From positions 1 through 48,189 of the forward strand of contig JALHPV010000016.1 of assembly GCA_022842285.1 (NCBI GenBank): 48,189 nucleotides of DNA, written 5' to 3'. This document shows, in pieces, positions 1-10,732 of this stretch. Each line of letters begins with the position of its first letter. Within the stretch, counting starts at the first letter, position 1. Position numbers and translations under genes: made by a program. Source of the DNA: Kofleriaceae bacterium. GTDB taxonomy: Bacteria; Myxococcota_A; Polyangia; Haliangiales; Haliangiaceae. The notes under the pieces were generated by a model. It saw only the letters and a program-made list of their open reading frames with translations. It did no database searches and was not told where the DNA came from.

Positions 1-283
1 GCGGGGCACGAACGTGCGGCGCGAACGTGCGGCGCGAACGTGCGGCGCGAAGCGCCCCGAAAACCTCTTCTGACCTTGGCGGCTTGGCGGCTTGGCGGTG
101 AAAGATCCGGGGCGCGAACGTGCGGCGCGAATGTGCGGCGCGAAGCGCCCCGAAAACCTCTTCTGACCTTGGCGGCTTGGCGGCTTGGCGGTGAAAGATC
201 TGGGGCACGAACGCGGGGCGCGAACATGCGGCGCGAACATGCGGCGCGAACGTGCGGCGCGAACGTGCGGCACGAACGCGCAG
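1..283. repeat. Tandem repeat block of 13-bp and 93-bp units
   Basis: A 13-bp unit (acgtgcggcgcga) is repeated head to tail several times near positions 13-50 and in degenerate form near 205-280. A larger block recurs with a 93-bp period: the stretch beginning cgaagcgcccc occurs at 48 and again at 141, each copy holding a triplet of cttggcgg and ending in a gaacg-type unit. The array begins at the window edge, so its true length is unknown. It ends one base before the stop of the metalloprotease gene at 284. Open frames across it are only by-products of the low-complexity sequence. It is intergenic and no function can be assigned. Confidence 0.85.
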
Positions 284-1909
284 CTAGTACGCGCTGCCGT
301 CGGTGCGGCGGCCCGGCGAGGCGGGCGCCGACGAGAGCGTCTTGTGCAGGACGAGCTCCGACGCGGCGTCGAGGCTCGTCGCGCGGGTCAGGCTCTGGTC
401 GCGATTGCCGGCGCTGCCGTACGCGGCGCTCGCGAGGACCGTGCCGCTGGCGTCGCGGAGCGTGACGGAGTCACCGGTGTTGTTGAGGCGCAGGGCCCCG
501 ACGCGGACATGGACGCCGGCGCCGAGGTCGGGCGCCGTGCCACCGCTGAACACGACGAGGACTTCGCCGGGACCGATGACCGTGCCCGCGGGGAGCGTGA
601 CGCGCACGCCGGTGTCATCGGCGACCGTGCCGCCGGAGAGATCGACCGCACCGCTGCCGATGTTCACGAGCTCGACGAACTCGTCGGCAGTGGAGCTGAC
701 CGTGCCGTCGCCGTTGGCGTCGAAGGTGCCTGGATCGGCGAGGATCTCCTCCAGGACCATCTCGCCCGCGGCCATGCCGCCGCCGCTGGTGTAGGTGACG
801 ACGAGGTCGACGGTCGCGGCCGCGTAGCCATGGACCATGACGTGGGCCGTGCTGGCGGTGGCGGGAACGTCGAGCGTGCAGGTCTCCGTGCTCGTCTGAT
901 CGAGGTACGGCCGACAGTCGAAGAGCTCGAGGGTGGGCGCGTCACCGAACCGGACATAGAGGTCGGCGTCGCCCGTGCCCGTGAGCTGGGCGCGGAACAG
1001 CGTGCCCGGCTTCACCGAGAGCGGGGCGACGGCGCGGATCTCGTCCTTGGCGACCGAGAACGACTCGCGATACTCGCCATCGGGCGCAGGCGGATCGACC
1101 GGGTCCTGGCCCGGCAGCCCGTAGAGGACGGCCGCGCCCGCGGCATCGGACTCGGTGAACGAGAGTGCCGGGTTCGTGCCGTTGCAGTGCGGGTAGTGCA
1201 TCACCGAGGCGGAGTCGTACGCGGTGAGCGGACGCCAGTCGGTGTCCTCGAAGCACGCGCCCGCTTCCGGACGCGTATGCTCGTGGCGGAAGCCCAGGGT
1301 GTGACCGAGCTCGTGCGCCATGATGTTCGAGAGCGCCCAGTCGGACTGAGCAAACGAGCTCGTATCGACGAGGACGTTGCGCGCATCGCGCGGCTCGCCC
1401 GGGAAGAACGCGCGGGCGAGGTACGGCTGTCCGACGACCGGACGAATGTCGAAGAGCACCGCCTCGTTGGTCTCGTTGCAGTTGGCGTCCTCGGCCGTCA
1501 GGTGGATGAAGTCGAGGTTCGCGAACGTCTCCCAACCCTGATCCGTGGCCTTCGTCATCGCGTCGACGACGGCGGCCTTGTCGGAGCCGAACGCATCGCT
1601 CACGCAGTACGTGAGCGCGCGCTTGGTGACCCGATCCCACTTTGCATCGACGCCGCCCGGGCTGTGCACGATGAGCGCGCCGTCCGCGTACAGACCCTCC
1701 CACACCTCGTAGAGCGCTCGCTGGTCGACGATGCCCGTGTCGCCGTTGATGATGTACTTGCCCCCGCTCCATGGCTCCCTGTAGGTGGCGGCCTCGAACT
1801 CCTCGAACGACGGCGCCTCCGTGGTGGAGGTGCGCGGTGTGTCGGCACACGCCGGCACGAGAGCGAGCGGCACGCCGAGCACCAGGACTGCTGAAATCGT
1901 CTTCCCCAT
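284..1909 (-). CDS. Astacin-type zinc metalloprotease lipoprotein with PPC and lamin-tail domains
   Basis: A 541-residue exported protease. The N-terminus is a lipoprotein signal with Cys21 after LVPA. The metzincin zinc motif HELGHTLGFRHEH lies at 199-211, with zinc ligands expected at His199, His203 and His209, and SVMHYP (Met237) is the Met-turn. The HEH after the third ligand and the MHY turn are typical of astacins (M12A). Residues about 285-375 look like a bacterial pre-peptidase C-terminal (PPC) beta domain, and about 384-490 like a lamin-tail domain (EEILADPG..., DEFVELVN). A peptidase acting outside the cytoplasm on an unknown protein is expected. It stands alone, with repeats beyond its stop and a possible operator upstream. 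Family is clear; substrate is not. Confidence 0.9.
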   Translation of the reverse strand: MGKTISAVLVLGVPLALVPACADTPRTSTTEAPSFEEFEAATYREPWSGGKYIINGDTGIVDQRALYEVWEGLYADGALIVHSPGGVDAKWDRVTKRALTYCVSDAFGSDKAAVVDAMTKATDQGWETFANLDFIHLTAEDANCNETNEAVLFDIRPVVGQPYLARAFFPGEPRDARNVLVDTSSFAQSDWALSNIMAHELGHTLGFRHEHTRPEAGACFEDTDWRPLTAYDSASVMHYPHCNGTNPALSFTESDAAGAAVLYGLPGQDPVDPPAPDGEYRESFSVAKDEIRAVAPLSVKPGTLFRAQLTGTGDADLYVRFGDAPTLELFDCRPYLDQTSTETCTLDVPATASTAHVMVHGYAAATVDLVVTYTSGGGMAAGEMVLEEILADPGTFDANGDGTVSSTADEFVELVNIGSGAVDLSGGTVADDTGVRVTLPAGTVIGPGEVLVVFSGGTAPDLGAGVHVRVGALRLNNTGDSVTLRDASGTVLASAAYGSAGNRDQSLTRATSLDAASELVLHKTLSSAPASPGRRTDGSAY

Positions 1910-1943
1910 GAGCGAGGCGCGGCTGCAACGCGAAGACCACTCA

Positions 1944-1980
1944 GAATCCGCCTCGCTGAATCCGCTTCGTTCCCGGATTC
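1944..1980. promoter_or_regulatory. Three GAATCCG half-sites upstream of the metalloprotease
   Basis: GAATCCG occurs at 1944-1950 and 1958-1964, 14 bp apart, and its reverse complement CGGATTC at 1974-1980. The last two form an inverted repeat with 7-bp arms and a 9-nt spacer. The group lies 35-71 nt upstream of the start of the minus-strand metalloprotease (1909), a position fitting an operator or promoter element. It could instead act on the divergent kinase gene at 2191. No known regulator is recognised. Confidence 0.4.
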
Positions 1981-2190
1981 ACTAACCAGAATGAGGAGTT
2001 GTCAGAGGTAATCAAACCACTGCTTCATCACACAGTTGCGCTGGTGCAGCCCTGGGGAATTCGGGGCACCGATCGGCCGTGACCGAGCGATCGCGCACGG
2101 CTCCGAGCGGCCGTCAACCATCGGTCACAACGAGAACGCGCGAACACAGGCCGACAGGTTCCGCCCGGATCGCGCCACCACTCCGGTAGG

Positions 2191-4605
<2,415 letters not shown>

Positions 4606-4631
4606 CTAAGCTAGTCCGCCGATCGTTCAGG

Positions 4632-5669
4632 TCACCACCACGTATCCCAGTCCTCGGCGATTCCTACGAGGTTGTCGATGTCGTGAATCTGCCCCGACGC
4701 CGTACGGACCTGGCCCGAGAAGCGTCCCACGACGTGACGTAGCTCATGCCGCAGCAGGGGGACGTCGAGGGACTGCGCGACCTGCGCGACCGGCTGCATC
4801 GCGAGCTCGATCGGATCGGCCGAGACGGCCCAGGACGCGTCACGAGGTTCGATGATGACGTTCTCGATCGCATCGCGCTTGCCGTCGATCCACAGGGCAT
4901 TCTCGGAGACGAGCGCATCCGGCGTCGGATCGACGAGGTTCAGGCCGATCCGGGCGCCCCGACGCGTGGTGCCGGCGAGCGCGATCCACCTCCAGACCGC
5001 GTGCCGCTGCGCGTACATCTTCGTGAAGTCCATCGCGCCGAACGACCGTCCCGGCACGAAGTCGACGCGACGATCATCGAGGAGGACGCGGCCCGTGACC
5101 TGAAACCCGGCGTACTTGTGCGTGTAGTTGTAGCGACCGTCGGGAATCGGGATGCACAGGGCGAGGTGCTGGTCGGCGGCGTCGCTGGTGAACGCGAGCT
5201 CGGCGTCGAGCCGACCACCCGCCTTCGTACGGGCCTGGATGCTGGCCGTGAAGCCCGTGCCAGCCTCGAGGCTGTCGATCTGGATCGAGAGTCCCTGGGC
5301 GGCGATGCGGTGCGTGCCGCGCGCGCTCGACGGCGCGACCGTCACCCCGACGGACAGCGGCGTGATGACGAACTTCTCGTGCACCTTGCCGCTGGGCAGC
5401 TCGGCGGCGTACACGAAGCCGTTGCCCGCGAAGCCCGCGGTGCCGACGACGAACGCCACGAAGAGGTCGTCGGTGACCGCCGTCATGTACTGCCAGCTCT
5501 TCAGCCGGAAGCGCTGCCGGTACATCCGCTCCACGAACGAGAGCCCGGGATAGTCCCCGGCGCGTTCGAGGGCGTGCGCGATCCTGGCGTCCTCCAGGTT
5601 CGGGTCGAGCAGCGGCCGGTCCCAGGCCCCGATCCGCGGCTTGCCATCGGCGCCGACGAGCTCGCCCAT
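4632..5669 (-). CDS. DUF2804 family protein
   Basis: A 345-residue protein recognised as DUF2804 from its overall pattern, including GRSFGAMDFTKMYAQRHAVWRW near 208-228 and the NGFVYAAELPSGK segment near 83-95. It has no signal peptide or membrane helix. The family has no established reaction that I can name; a beta-rich fold acting on a lipid or other small molecule is only a guess. Its ATG (5669) overlaps the TGA of the phosphofructokinase gene by one base (TGATG), implying translational coupling. The open frame continues upstream inside the phosphofructokinase gene but that part has no protein-like character, so 5669 is the chosen start. It is the last gene of a three-gene minus-strand unit and converges on the hybrid kinase with a 26-nt gap. 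Confidence 0.8.
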   Translation of the reverse strand: MGELVGADGKPRIGAWDRPLLDPNLEDARIAHALERAGDYPGLSFVERMYRQRFRLKSWQYMTAVTDDLFVAFVVGTAGFAGNGFVYAAELPSGKVHEKFVITPLSVGVTVAPSSARGTHRIAAQGLSIQIDSLEAGTGFTASIQARTKAGGRLDAELAFTSDAADQHLALCIPIPDGRYNYTHKYAGFQVTGRVLLDDRRVDFVPGRSFGAMDFTKMYAQRHAVWRWIALAGTTRRGARIGLNLVDPTPDALVSENALWIDGKRDAIENVIIEPRDASWAVSADPIELAMQPVAQVAQSLDVPLLRHELRHVVGRFSGQVRTASGQIHDIDNLVGIAEDWDTWW

Positions 5670-6757
5670 CAGGCGCCCAGCTCGATACCGATGCCGCGCG
5701 CGGTGCGTACGAGCTCGCCTCCGGGATCGACGAGCTTCAGCTTTTTCACGGCCTTCTCGATCGGCTTCGCGACCACCTTGCCGCTCTCGATCGCGGCGAC
5801 GTGTCCGAACTTGCCCTCGGCGATCAGCTCGACTGCCTTCACGCCGAAGCGGGTCGCGAGCTCGCGATCGAAGGCGCAGGGCGAGCCCCCCCGCTGGATG
5901 TGTCCCAGCACGGTGGTGCGCACCTCGTAGTCGGTCTTCTGCGAGATGTAGTCGGCCAGCCACTGCCCCGCTCCGCCGAGCTTCTCCTGCTTCGTCGGAT
6001 CGGCCGCGGTCACGACCGAGAGCTTGCCGCCCTTGGGCTTCGCGCCCTCCGAGACGACGACGATGGAGTAGCTGACGCCGCGTCCATGACGCTTGTGGAA
6101 CGCGGCGATGACGCGCTCGGGGTCGTAGTCGATCTCGGGAATCAGCGCGACGTGAGCGCCCCCCGCGAGAGCGGACGTGAGCGCGAGCCAGCCCGCGTAC
6201 CGCCCCATCACCTCGACGACCATGATGCGCTCGTGGCTCTCGGCCGTCGTGTGAAGTCGATCGAGGGCTTCGGTCACGATCTCGACCGACGTCTGGAACC
6301 CGACGGTGTACTCCGTCGCCTCGAGATCATTGTCGATGGTCTTCGGCACCCCCACGATGCGGGCGGCACCGCGGCCGATGAACTTCTGCGCGAACGACAT
6401 CGTGCCGTCACCGCCGACGACGATGAGGCCATGGAGGTCGAGCTTCGCGAGGTGCTCGAGGCAGCGCGCCGACACGTCGTGAATCTCGACGCGGTTGTCG
6501 GGGAGCTTCACCGGGTACGCGAAGGGGTTGGCGCGGTTGCTCGACCCGAGCATCGTGCCGCCGCGCGAAAGCACGTGCTGGACCGTGTGCGAGTGCAGGT
6601 CGACGTAGTCCTGCTCGTACAGGCCCTCGAAGCCGTTGCGGATACCCACCACCTCCCAGCCGTGCGAGTGGCGGGCGTGCAGCGTGGCCGCGCGAATGAC
6701 GCCGTTCAGGCCGGGGCAATCACCGCCGCCGGTCAGGATCCCGATGCGTGTGCTCAC
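5669..6757 (-). CDS. pfkA: 6-phosphofructokinase
   Basis: 362 residues of the PfkA family, which phosphorylates fructose 6-phosphate to fructose 1,6-bisphosphate in glycolysis. Visible motifs are the nucleotide loop LTGGGDCPGLN (9-18), GGDGT (115-119), the catalytic PKTIDND (138-144, base Asp142) and MGR (184-186). Phosphoryl-donor choice is known to depend on two positions: here Gly118 (E. coli Gly104) favours ATP, while Lys139 (E. coli Gly124) is the PPi-type residue. This Gly/Lys combination is known from group III ATP enzymes such as trypanosomal PFK, so ATP is the likelier donor. The start is GTG, with GGAGG unusually close in front of it. It lies 8 nt after the SET-domain gene and overlaps the DUF2804 gene. 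Confidence 0.95.
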   Translation of the reverse strand: MSTRIGILTGGGDCPGLNGVIRAATLHARHSHGWEVVGIRNGFEGLYEQDYVDLHSHTVQHVLSRGGTMLGSSNRANPFAYPVKLPDNRVEIHDVSARCLEHLAKLDLHGLIVVGGDGTMSFAQKFIGRGAARIVGVPKTIDNDLEATEYTVGFQTSVEIVTEALDRLHTTAESHERIMVVEVMGRYAGWLALTSALAGGAHVALIPEIDYDPERVIAAFHKRHGRGVSYSIVVVSEGAKPKGGKLSVVTAADPTKQEKLGGAGQWLADYISQKTDYEVRTTVLGHIQRGGSPCAFDRELATRFGVKAVELIAEGKFGHVAAIESGKVVAKPIEKAVKKLKLVDPGGELVRTARGIGIELGA

Positions 6758-6765
6758 GCCTCCGA

Positions 6766-7239
6766 CTATCGCAGCTTCGCGCGCAGCTCGGGCGTCAGCA
6801 GCGCGAGGTTTTCCGGAGCGTCGTCGACGATCAGGCCCCTACAGCTCGCCGCGCCACACGCGCACGGCTCGGCGACCTCGGCCGCGAACGCGTAGTCGTA
6901 GGTGATCTCCTCACCAACGGGGATGTCCCGGAGGGCCACCCACCACGCGTCCACGCGCTGCTTCTCCTTGTTCCACTTTGCCAGCACGTCGGTGTTCGGA
7001 TCGCAGGAGTGATTGAACCAGCGCGTCTGGCAGACGAGGTCCCAGAAGACGGTGTCGCCCAGCGTCGGCTCCTCGGGATCGAGGATGAGCGCGTACGTGT
7101 CGTCGAAGTCGTCGTCCTCCCTGTAGAGGACGCCGTCGCCGTAACACAGGATGTCGCCCTTCACGAAGGGCTTCGTCGTCACGCCACCGTACCCATGAAT
7201 GTTGGAGGCGACGATCCGGATCCCATCGAGCAACGGCAT
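6766..7239 (-). CDS. SET-domain protein (putative lysine methyltransferase)
   Basis: A 157-residue protein that is essentially a bare SET domain. The catalytic-core signatures are NHSCDPN (76-82) and EEITYDY (110-116), where the last Tyr is the expected catalytic tyrosine. They are followed by a post-SET-like CACGAASCRG (Cys126, Cys128, Cys133), which in eukaryotic SET enzymes binds zinc together with a core cysteine (probably Cys79 here). The family transfers methyl groups from SAM to protein lysines; the bacterial target is unknown. It is the first gene of the unit SET-pfkA-DUF2804, 8 nt ahead of pfkA, and is divergent from asd with 63 nt between starts. No Shine-Dalgarno is obvious. Family confident, substrate unknown. 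Confidence 0.88.
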   Translation of the reverse strand: MPLLDGIRIVASNIHGYGGVTTKPFVKGDILCYGDGVLYREDDDFDDTYALILDPEEPTLGDTVFWDLVCQTRWFNHSCDPNTDVLAKWNKEKQRVDAWWVALRDIPVGEEITYDYAFAAEVAEPCACGAASCRGLIVDDAPENLALLTPELRAKLR

Positions 7240-7302
7240 GGAAGGCGCACATCATCTCCATCGGCATCGCGTCCGCAAGTCGATCTGCTACGTTCCCGAG
7301 CC

Positions 7303-8391
7303 ATGACCACGCAGCGACTCAAGGTCGGTGTCGTCGGCGCGACCGGCATGGTCGGCCAGCGCTTCGTTCAACTCCTCGCCGATCACCCCTGGTTCGAGGT
7401 GGTGAGTGTGGCGGCAAGTCCCAGCTCCGCGGGTAAGGCGTATTCAGATGCCGTGGCCGGCCGCTGGACGCTGGCCCAGCCTGTTCCCGCCTCCGTCGGC
7501 AACCTGATCGTCGCCGACGCCGCCGACGTGGCCAAGGTCTCGGCGGGGGTCGACGCCATCTTCTGCGCGGTCGACCTCGACAAGGCGGCCACGGCCAAGC
7601 TCGAGGAGGACTACGCGCGGGCCGAGACGCCGGTCATCTCGAACAACAGCGCGCACCGCTGGACGCCCGACGTCCCGATGGTCATCCCCGAGATCAACAG
7701 CGACCACAACGGCGTCATCGAGGCGCAGCGGAAGCGGCTGGGCACCACCCGCGGCTTCATCGCGGTGAAGCCGAACTGCTCGATCCAGAGCTACGTGCCC
7801 GCCATCCACCCGCTGAAGGCGTTCGGACCGAAGCAGATCGCCGTCACCACCTACCAGGCAATCTCCGGCGCCGGGAAGACGTTCCAGTCGTGGCCCGAGA
7901 TGGTCGACAACGTCATCCCCTTCATCAAGGGTGAAGAAGAGAAGAGCGAGCAGGAGCCGCTCAAGATCTGGGGTTCGCTCGAGGGCGGCCAGATCGTGAA
8001 GGCGGCCGCGCCCGTCATCACGGCGCAGTGTCTTCGCGTCCCTGTCTCCGATGGCCACATGGCCGCGGTGTTCGTGAAGTTCGACCGGGCTCCGTCGAAG
8101 GAGCAGATCCTGTCGGCCTGGGCGGAGTTCCGCGGCAAGCCCCAGACCCTGGGTCTGCCCAGCGCGCCCACCCCGTTCCTCCACTACTTCGAAGAGGAGA
8201 ACCGGCCTCAGACCAAGCTCGACCGGGACGCGGGGAGCGGCCAGGCGGTCTCGATCGGGCGGCTCCGGACCGATGCGATCTTCGACTGGCGGTTCGTGGC
8301 GCTGTCGCACAACACCGTCCGAGGTGCGGCCGGCGGGGCGGTTCTGACGGCCGAGCTGCTCAAGGCCGAGGGCTACCTGAGCCGGAAATAG
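7303..8391 (+). CDS. asd: Aspartate-semialdehyde dehydrogenase
   Basis: A 362-residue NADP-dependent enzyme reducing aspartyl phosphate to aspartate semialdehyde, the branch point to lysine, methionine, threonine and diaminopimelate. Evidence: the Rossmann loop GATGMVGQRF (12-21), the nucleophile in KPNCS (Cys159), QAISGAGK (185-192) and the catalytic-histidine segment RVPVSDGHMAAVF. NCS followed by IQ, and the overall pattern, resemble the archaeal/fungal-type branch more than the E. coli type. The start at 7303 precedes MTTQRLKVGVVG; a longer upstream frame has no matching character. The other first-step gene, lysC, is in this window but about 35 kb away. Its neighbour is the divergent SET-pfkA operon. 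Confidence 0.95.
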   Translation: MTTQRLKVGVVGATGMVGQRFVQLLADHPWFEVVSVAASPSSAGKAYSDAVAGRWTLAQPVPASVGNLIVADAADVAKVSAGVDAIFCAVDLDKAATAKLEEDYARAETPVISNNSAHRWTPDVPMVIPEINSDHNGVIEAQRKRLGTTRGFIAVKPNCSIQSYVPAIHPLKAFGPKQIAVTTYQAISGAGKTFQSWPEMVDNVIPFIKGEEEKSEQEPLKIWGSLEGGQIVKAAAPVITAQCLRVPVSDGHMAAVFVKFDRAPSKEQILSAWAEFRGKPQTLGLPSAPTPFLHYFEEENRPQTKLDRDAGSGQAVSIGRLRTDAIFDWRFVALSHNTVRGAAGGAVLTAELLKAEGYLSRK

Positions 8392-8541
8392 CCCGATTCG
8401 CGGGGTAATTCTGGGGGTGTCGGGAAGCCTGCCAGAATGTAGGCTGCGCTACCGAGCCTGGGCGCACATACCTGATCTAACGTGGTTCTTCACATTTCTT
8501 GGCTTGCGGTTCTGGCGCTTCCTGGGAGACCGTACCGTCTC

Positions 8542-10650
8542 ATGGCTAAAACCAGTGACCCTGAACGGCGGCGTGGGCGGATGGGGACGCCGACCCGTGG
8601 GTCGCTGCCTATCCCGCGGACGGCTACCGCGACGCTACCCGAGCCGCCGGCCAAGGTCGCCCGGGGCACCCGTGACCTGAGGCCCGTTCCAAAGAGCCGC
8701 CCCCTCGCGGTCGAGGACGACGACGACAAGCTCGTGGTCGACCTGGCGGACGAGGCCTCGCCCCTCGCCCTCCGGGATGACGAACCCGACCGCTACGAGA
8801 TCAGCGAGGACCACGACGAGCAGTCCGACTCGGCGGTGGATGCCCGCATGCTCTCGCTGGCCCGCCGCCGGTTCGGGATCGACAACTTCCGCCCCGGCCA
8901 GGCACTCGCCATTCGCAACGTGCTGGCTGGCATCGACACGCTCGCCATCATGCCCACCGGCGCGGGCAAGTCGCTGTGCTACCAGCTCCCCGCGCTGGAG
9001 CTCGACGGGGTCACCCTCGTGGTCTCGCCGCTCATCGCGCTCATGAAGGACCAGCACGACAAGCTCGAGCAACTCGAGATGGACGTGCTCCGCCTCGACT
9101 CCACCCTGTCGCCGCGCGACGAGCAGGCCGCCCTCGCCCGCCTCTCGGAGAACCGCCCGTGCATCGCTTACGTGACCCCCGAGCGCCTCGGCGAGCCGCG
9201 GTTCCGCGAGCGCCTGGCGGCGGTACGCGTCGCGCTCTTCGTCGTCGACGAGGCGCACTGCATCTCGCAGTGGGGGCACGACTTCCGCCCCGCGTACCTC
9301 GGCCTCGGGGAAGCGGTGCGCGCCCTCGGAAAGCCGCCCGTGCTTGCCCTGACGGCGACCGCGCCGCCCAAGGTCAAGGACGACATCCTCGCGCAGCTCG
9401 GCCTGACGGACTCGAACCCGTCGGTGATCGACATCGGTCTCGATCGTCCGAACCTCCGCTACCACGTCATCAAGGCGTCGTCGGAGCGCAAGAAGCAGGC
9501 GCTCTTGCTCCGCCTCATCGAGAAGCAGGCGGGCTGCGGCATCATCTACGCCGCGACGGTGAAGACGGTGGATGCCCTCGCCGACTTCCTGCACTCCCAG
9601 GGCGTCGACTGTGGGCGCTACCACGGTCGCATGCGCGCCAAGGATCGCGAGCGCGTCCAGACCGCCTTCATGGAGCGCAGCGAACCGCGCCTCATGGTCG
9701 CCACCAATGCGTTTGGCCTCGGCGTCGACAAGCAGGACCTCCGCTTCGTCGTGCACTACAACTTCCCCGGCTCGCTCGAGAGCTACTACCAGGAAGCCGG
9801 GCGGGCCGGACGTGACGGCGCCCCGGCCGAATGCGTGCTGCTCTACCAGCCCGAGGACAAGCGCATCCAGAGCTTCTTCCTCGGCGGTCGCTACCCGACG
9901 CCCGAGCAGACGCGCGCCGTCGCCGAGGCCCTCGTGCACGTGACGGAGGGCCGGGTCGCCTCGAGCCCCGATGCCGGAGAGCATCCCGACGACGAGCCGT
10001 TCGTCGGCGTGAAGGAGATCGCCGAGCGTGCCGACACGCCCGCCAAGAAGGCGCGCGTCGTCCTCTCGTTCCTGAAGGAGGTCGGCTTCGCGGCCGAAGC
10101 GCCGGGCGCACGGTTCGCGCCGCTCGCCAGCGATCCGCCGAGCATCGAGGACCTCGCCCGCGCCGCCAGTCGCTACGAACAGAAACGGGCGCAGGATCGC
10201 GCGCGCCTCGCCTCGATGCTGCGGTACTCGCAGAGCCATCTCTGCCGGACGCGCTTGCTCGTCACGTACTTCGGCTACCTCGACGCCCCGCCGTGCGGGA
10301 ACTGCGACAACTGCGTGAAGGCCGGCGTCTCGCGCACGACCACGCCCGTTCGCGACGAGGCGGCCGCGCAGACCCTCGCCGCACGCAAGAACACCGACTC
10401 CACCACGCGGCGCGCCCTTCTCGAAGAAGCGTTGCGCCGCAATCGCGGCGCGGGACGAGGGCGGGCGCTCAAGATCGAGCGCGTGAAGCGCCCGGTCTTC
10501 GGCCCTCTCGAGAAGGGCGATATCGTCCGTCACGCGACGTGGGGCGAGGGAGAAGTCGTGCGCGTCGTTGGCGACAGCGTCTACACGTTCTTCCCCGTCC
10601 ACGGCGAGAAGCTGCTGAAGACGTCGTTCCTCGAGAAGATCGAGAACTAG
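8542..10650 (+). CDS. recQ: RecQ-family ATP-dependent DNA helicase
   Basis: 702 residues from the ATG at 8542. A disordered, acidic N-terminal extension of about 100 residues precedes a standard RecQ core: FRPGQ (116-120), Walker A PTGAGKS (138-144), DEAHC (236-240), ISQWGHDFRP, LTATAPP, the motif V-VI region NAFGLGVDKQDLR and QEAGRAGRDG, then a RecQ-Ct zinc module with CGNCDNC. No HRDC domain is seen. Instead the last 45 residues (GDIVRHATWGEGEVVRV...) resemble the small Tudor-like tail found at the C-terminus of UvrD/PcrA helicases. RecQ unwinds DNA 3'-5' in recombination and fork repair. A GTG at 8482 would add 20 residues without a better ribosome site. Convergent with the phytochrome gene, 82 nt apart. 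Confidence 0.93.
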   Translation: MAKTSDPERRRGRMGTPTRGSLPIPRTATATLPEPPAKVARGTRDLRPVPKSRPLAVEDDDDKLVVDLADEASPLALRDDEPDRYEISEDHDEQSDSAVDARMLSLARRRFGIDNFRPGQALAIRNVLAGIDTLAIMPTGAGKSLCYQLPALELDGVTLVVSPLIALMKDQHDKLEQLEMDVLRLDSTLSPRDEQAALARLSENRPCIAYVTPERLGEPRFRERLAAVRVALFVVDEAHCISQWGHDFRPAYLGLGEAVRALGKPPVLALTATAPPKVKDDILAQLGLTDSNPSVIDIGLDRPNLRYHVIKASSERKKQALLLRLIEKQAGCGIIYAATVKTVDALADFLHSQGVDCGRYHGRMRAKDRERVQTAFMERSEPRLMVATNAFGLGVDKQDLRFVVHYNFPGSLESYYQEAGRAGRDGAPAECVLLYQPEDKRIQSFFLGGRYPTPEQTRAVAEALVHVTEGRVASSPDAGEHPDDEPFVGVKEIAERADTPAKKARVVLSFLKEVGFAAEAPGARFAPLASDPPSIEDLARAASRYEQKRAQDRARLASMLRYSQSHLCRTRLLVTYFGYLDAPPCGNCDNCVKAGVSRTTTPVRDEAAAQTLAARKNTDSTTRRALLEEALRRNRGAGRGRALKIERVKRPVFGPLEKGDIVRHATWGEGEVVRVVGDSVYTFFPVHGEKLLKTSFLEKIEN

Positions 10651-10732
10651 CTCCAGTCGGAACTAGCTCAGAACAGCGGCCGACCTGGAAGCGCAGCGGC
10701 GTCCCCGGCGCCACGCTGGAGGTCGCCGTCTC

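Noticed and set aside
185-1894. A 569-residue plus-strand frame across the repeats and the protease
   Set aside because: Antisense to a protease with an intact zinc motif, and it begins inside the tandem repeats.
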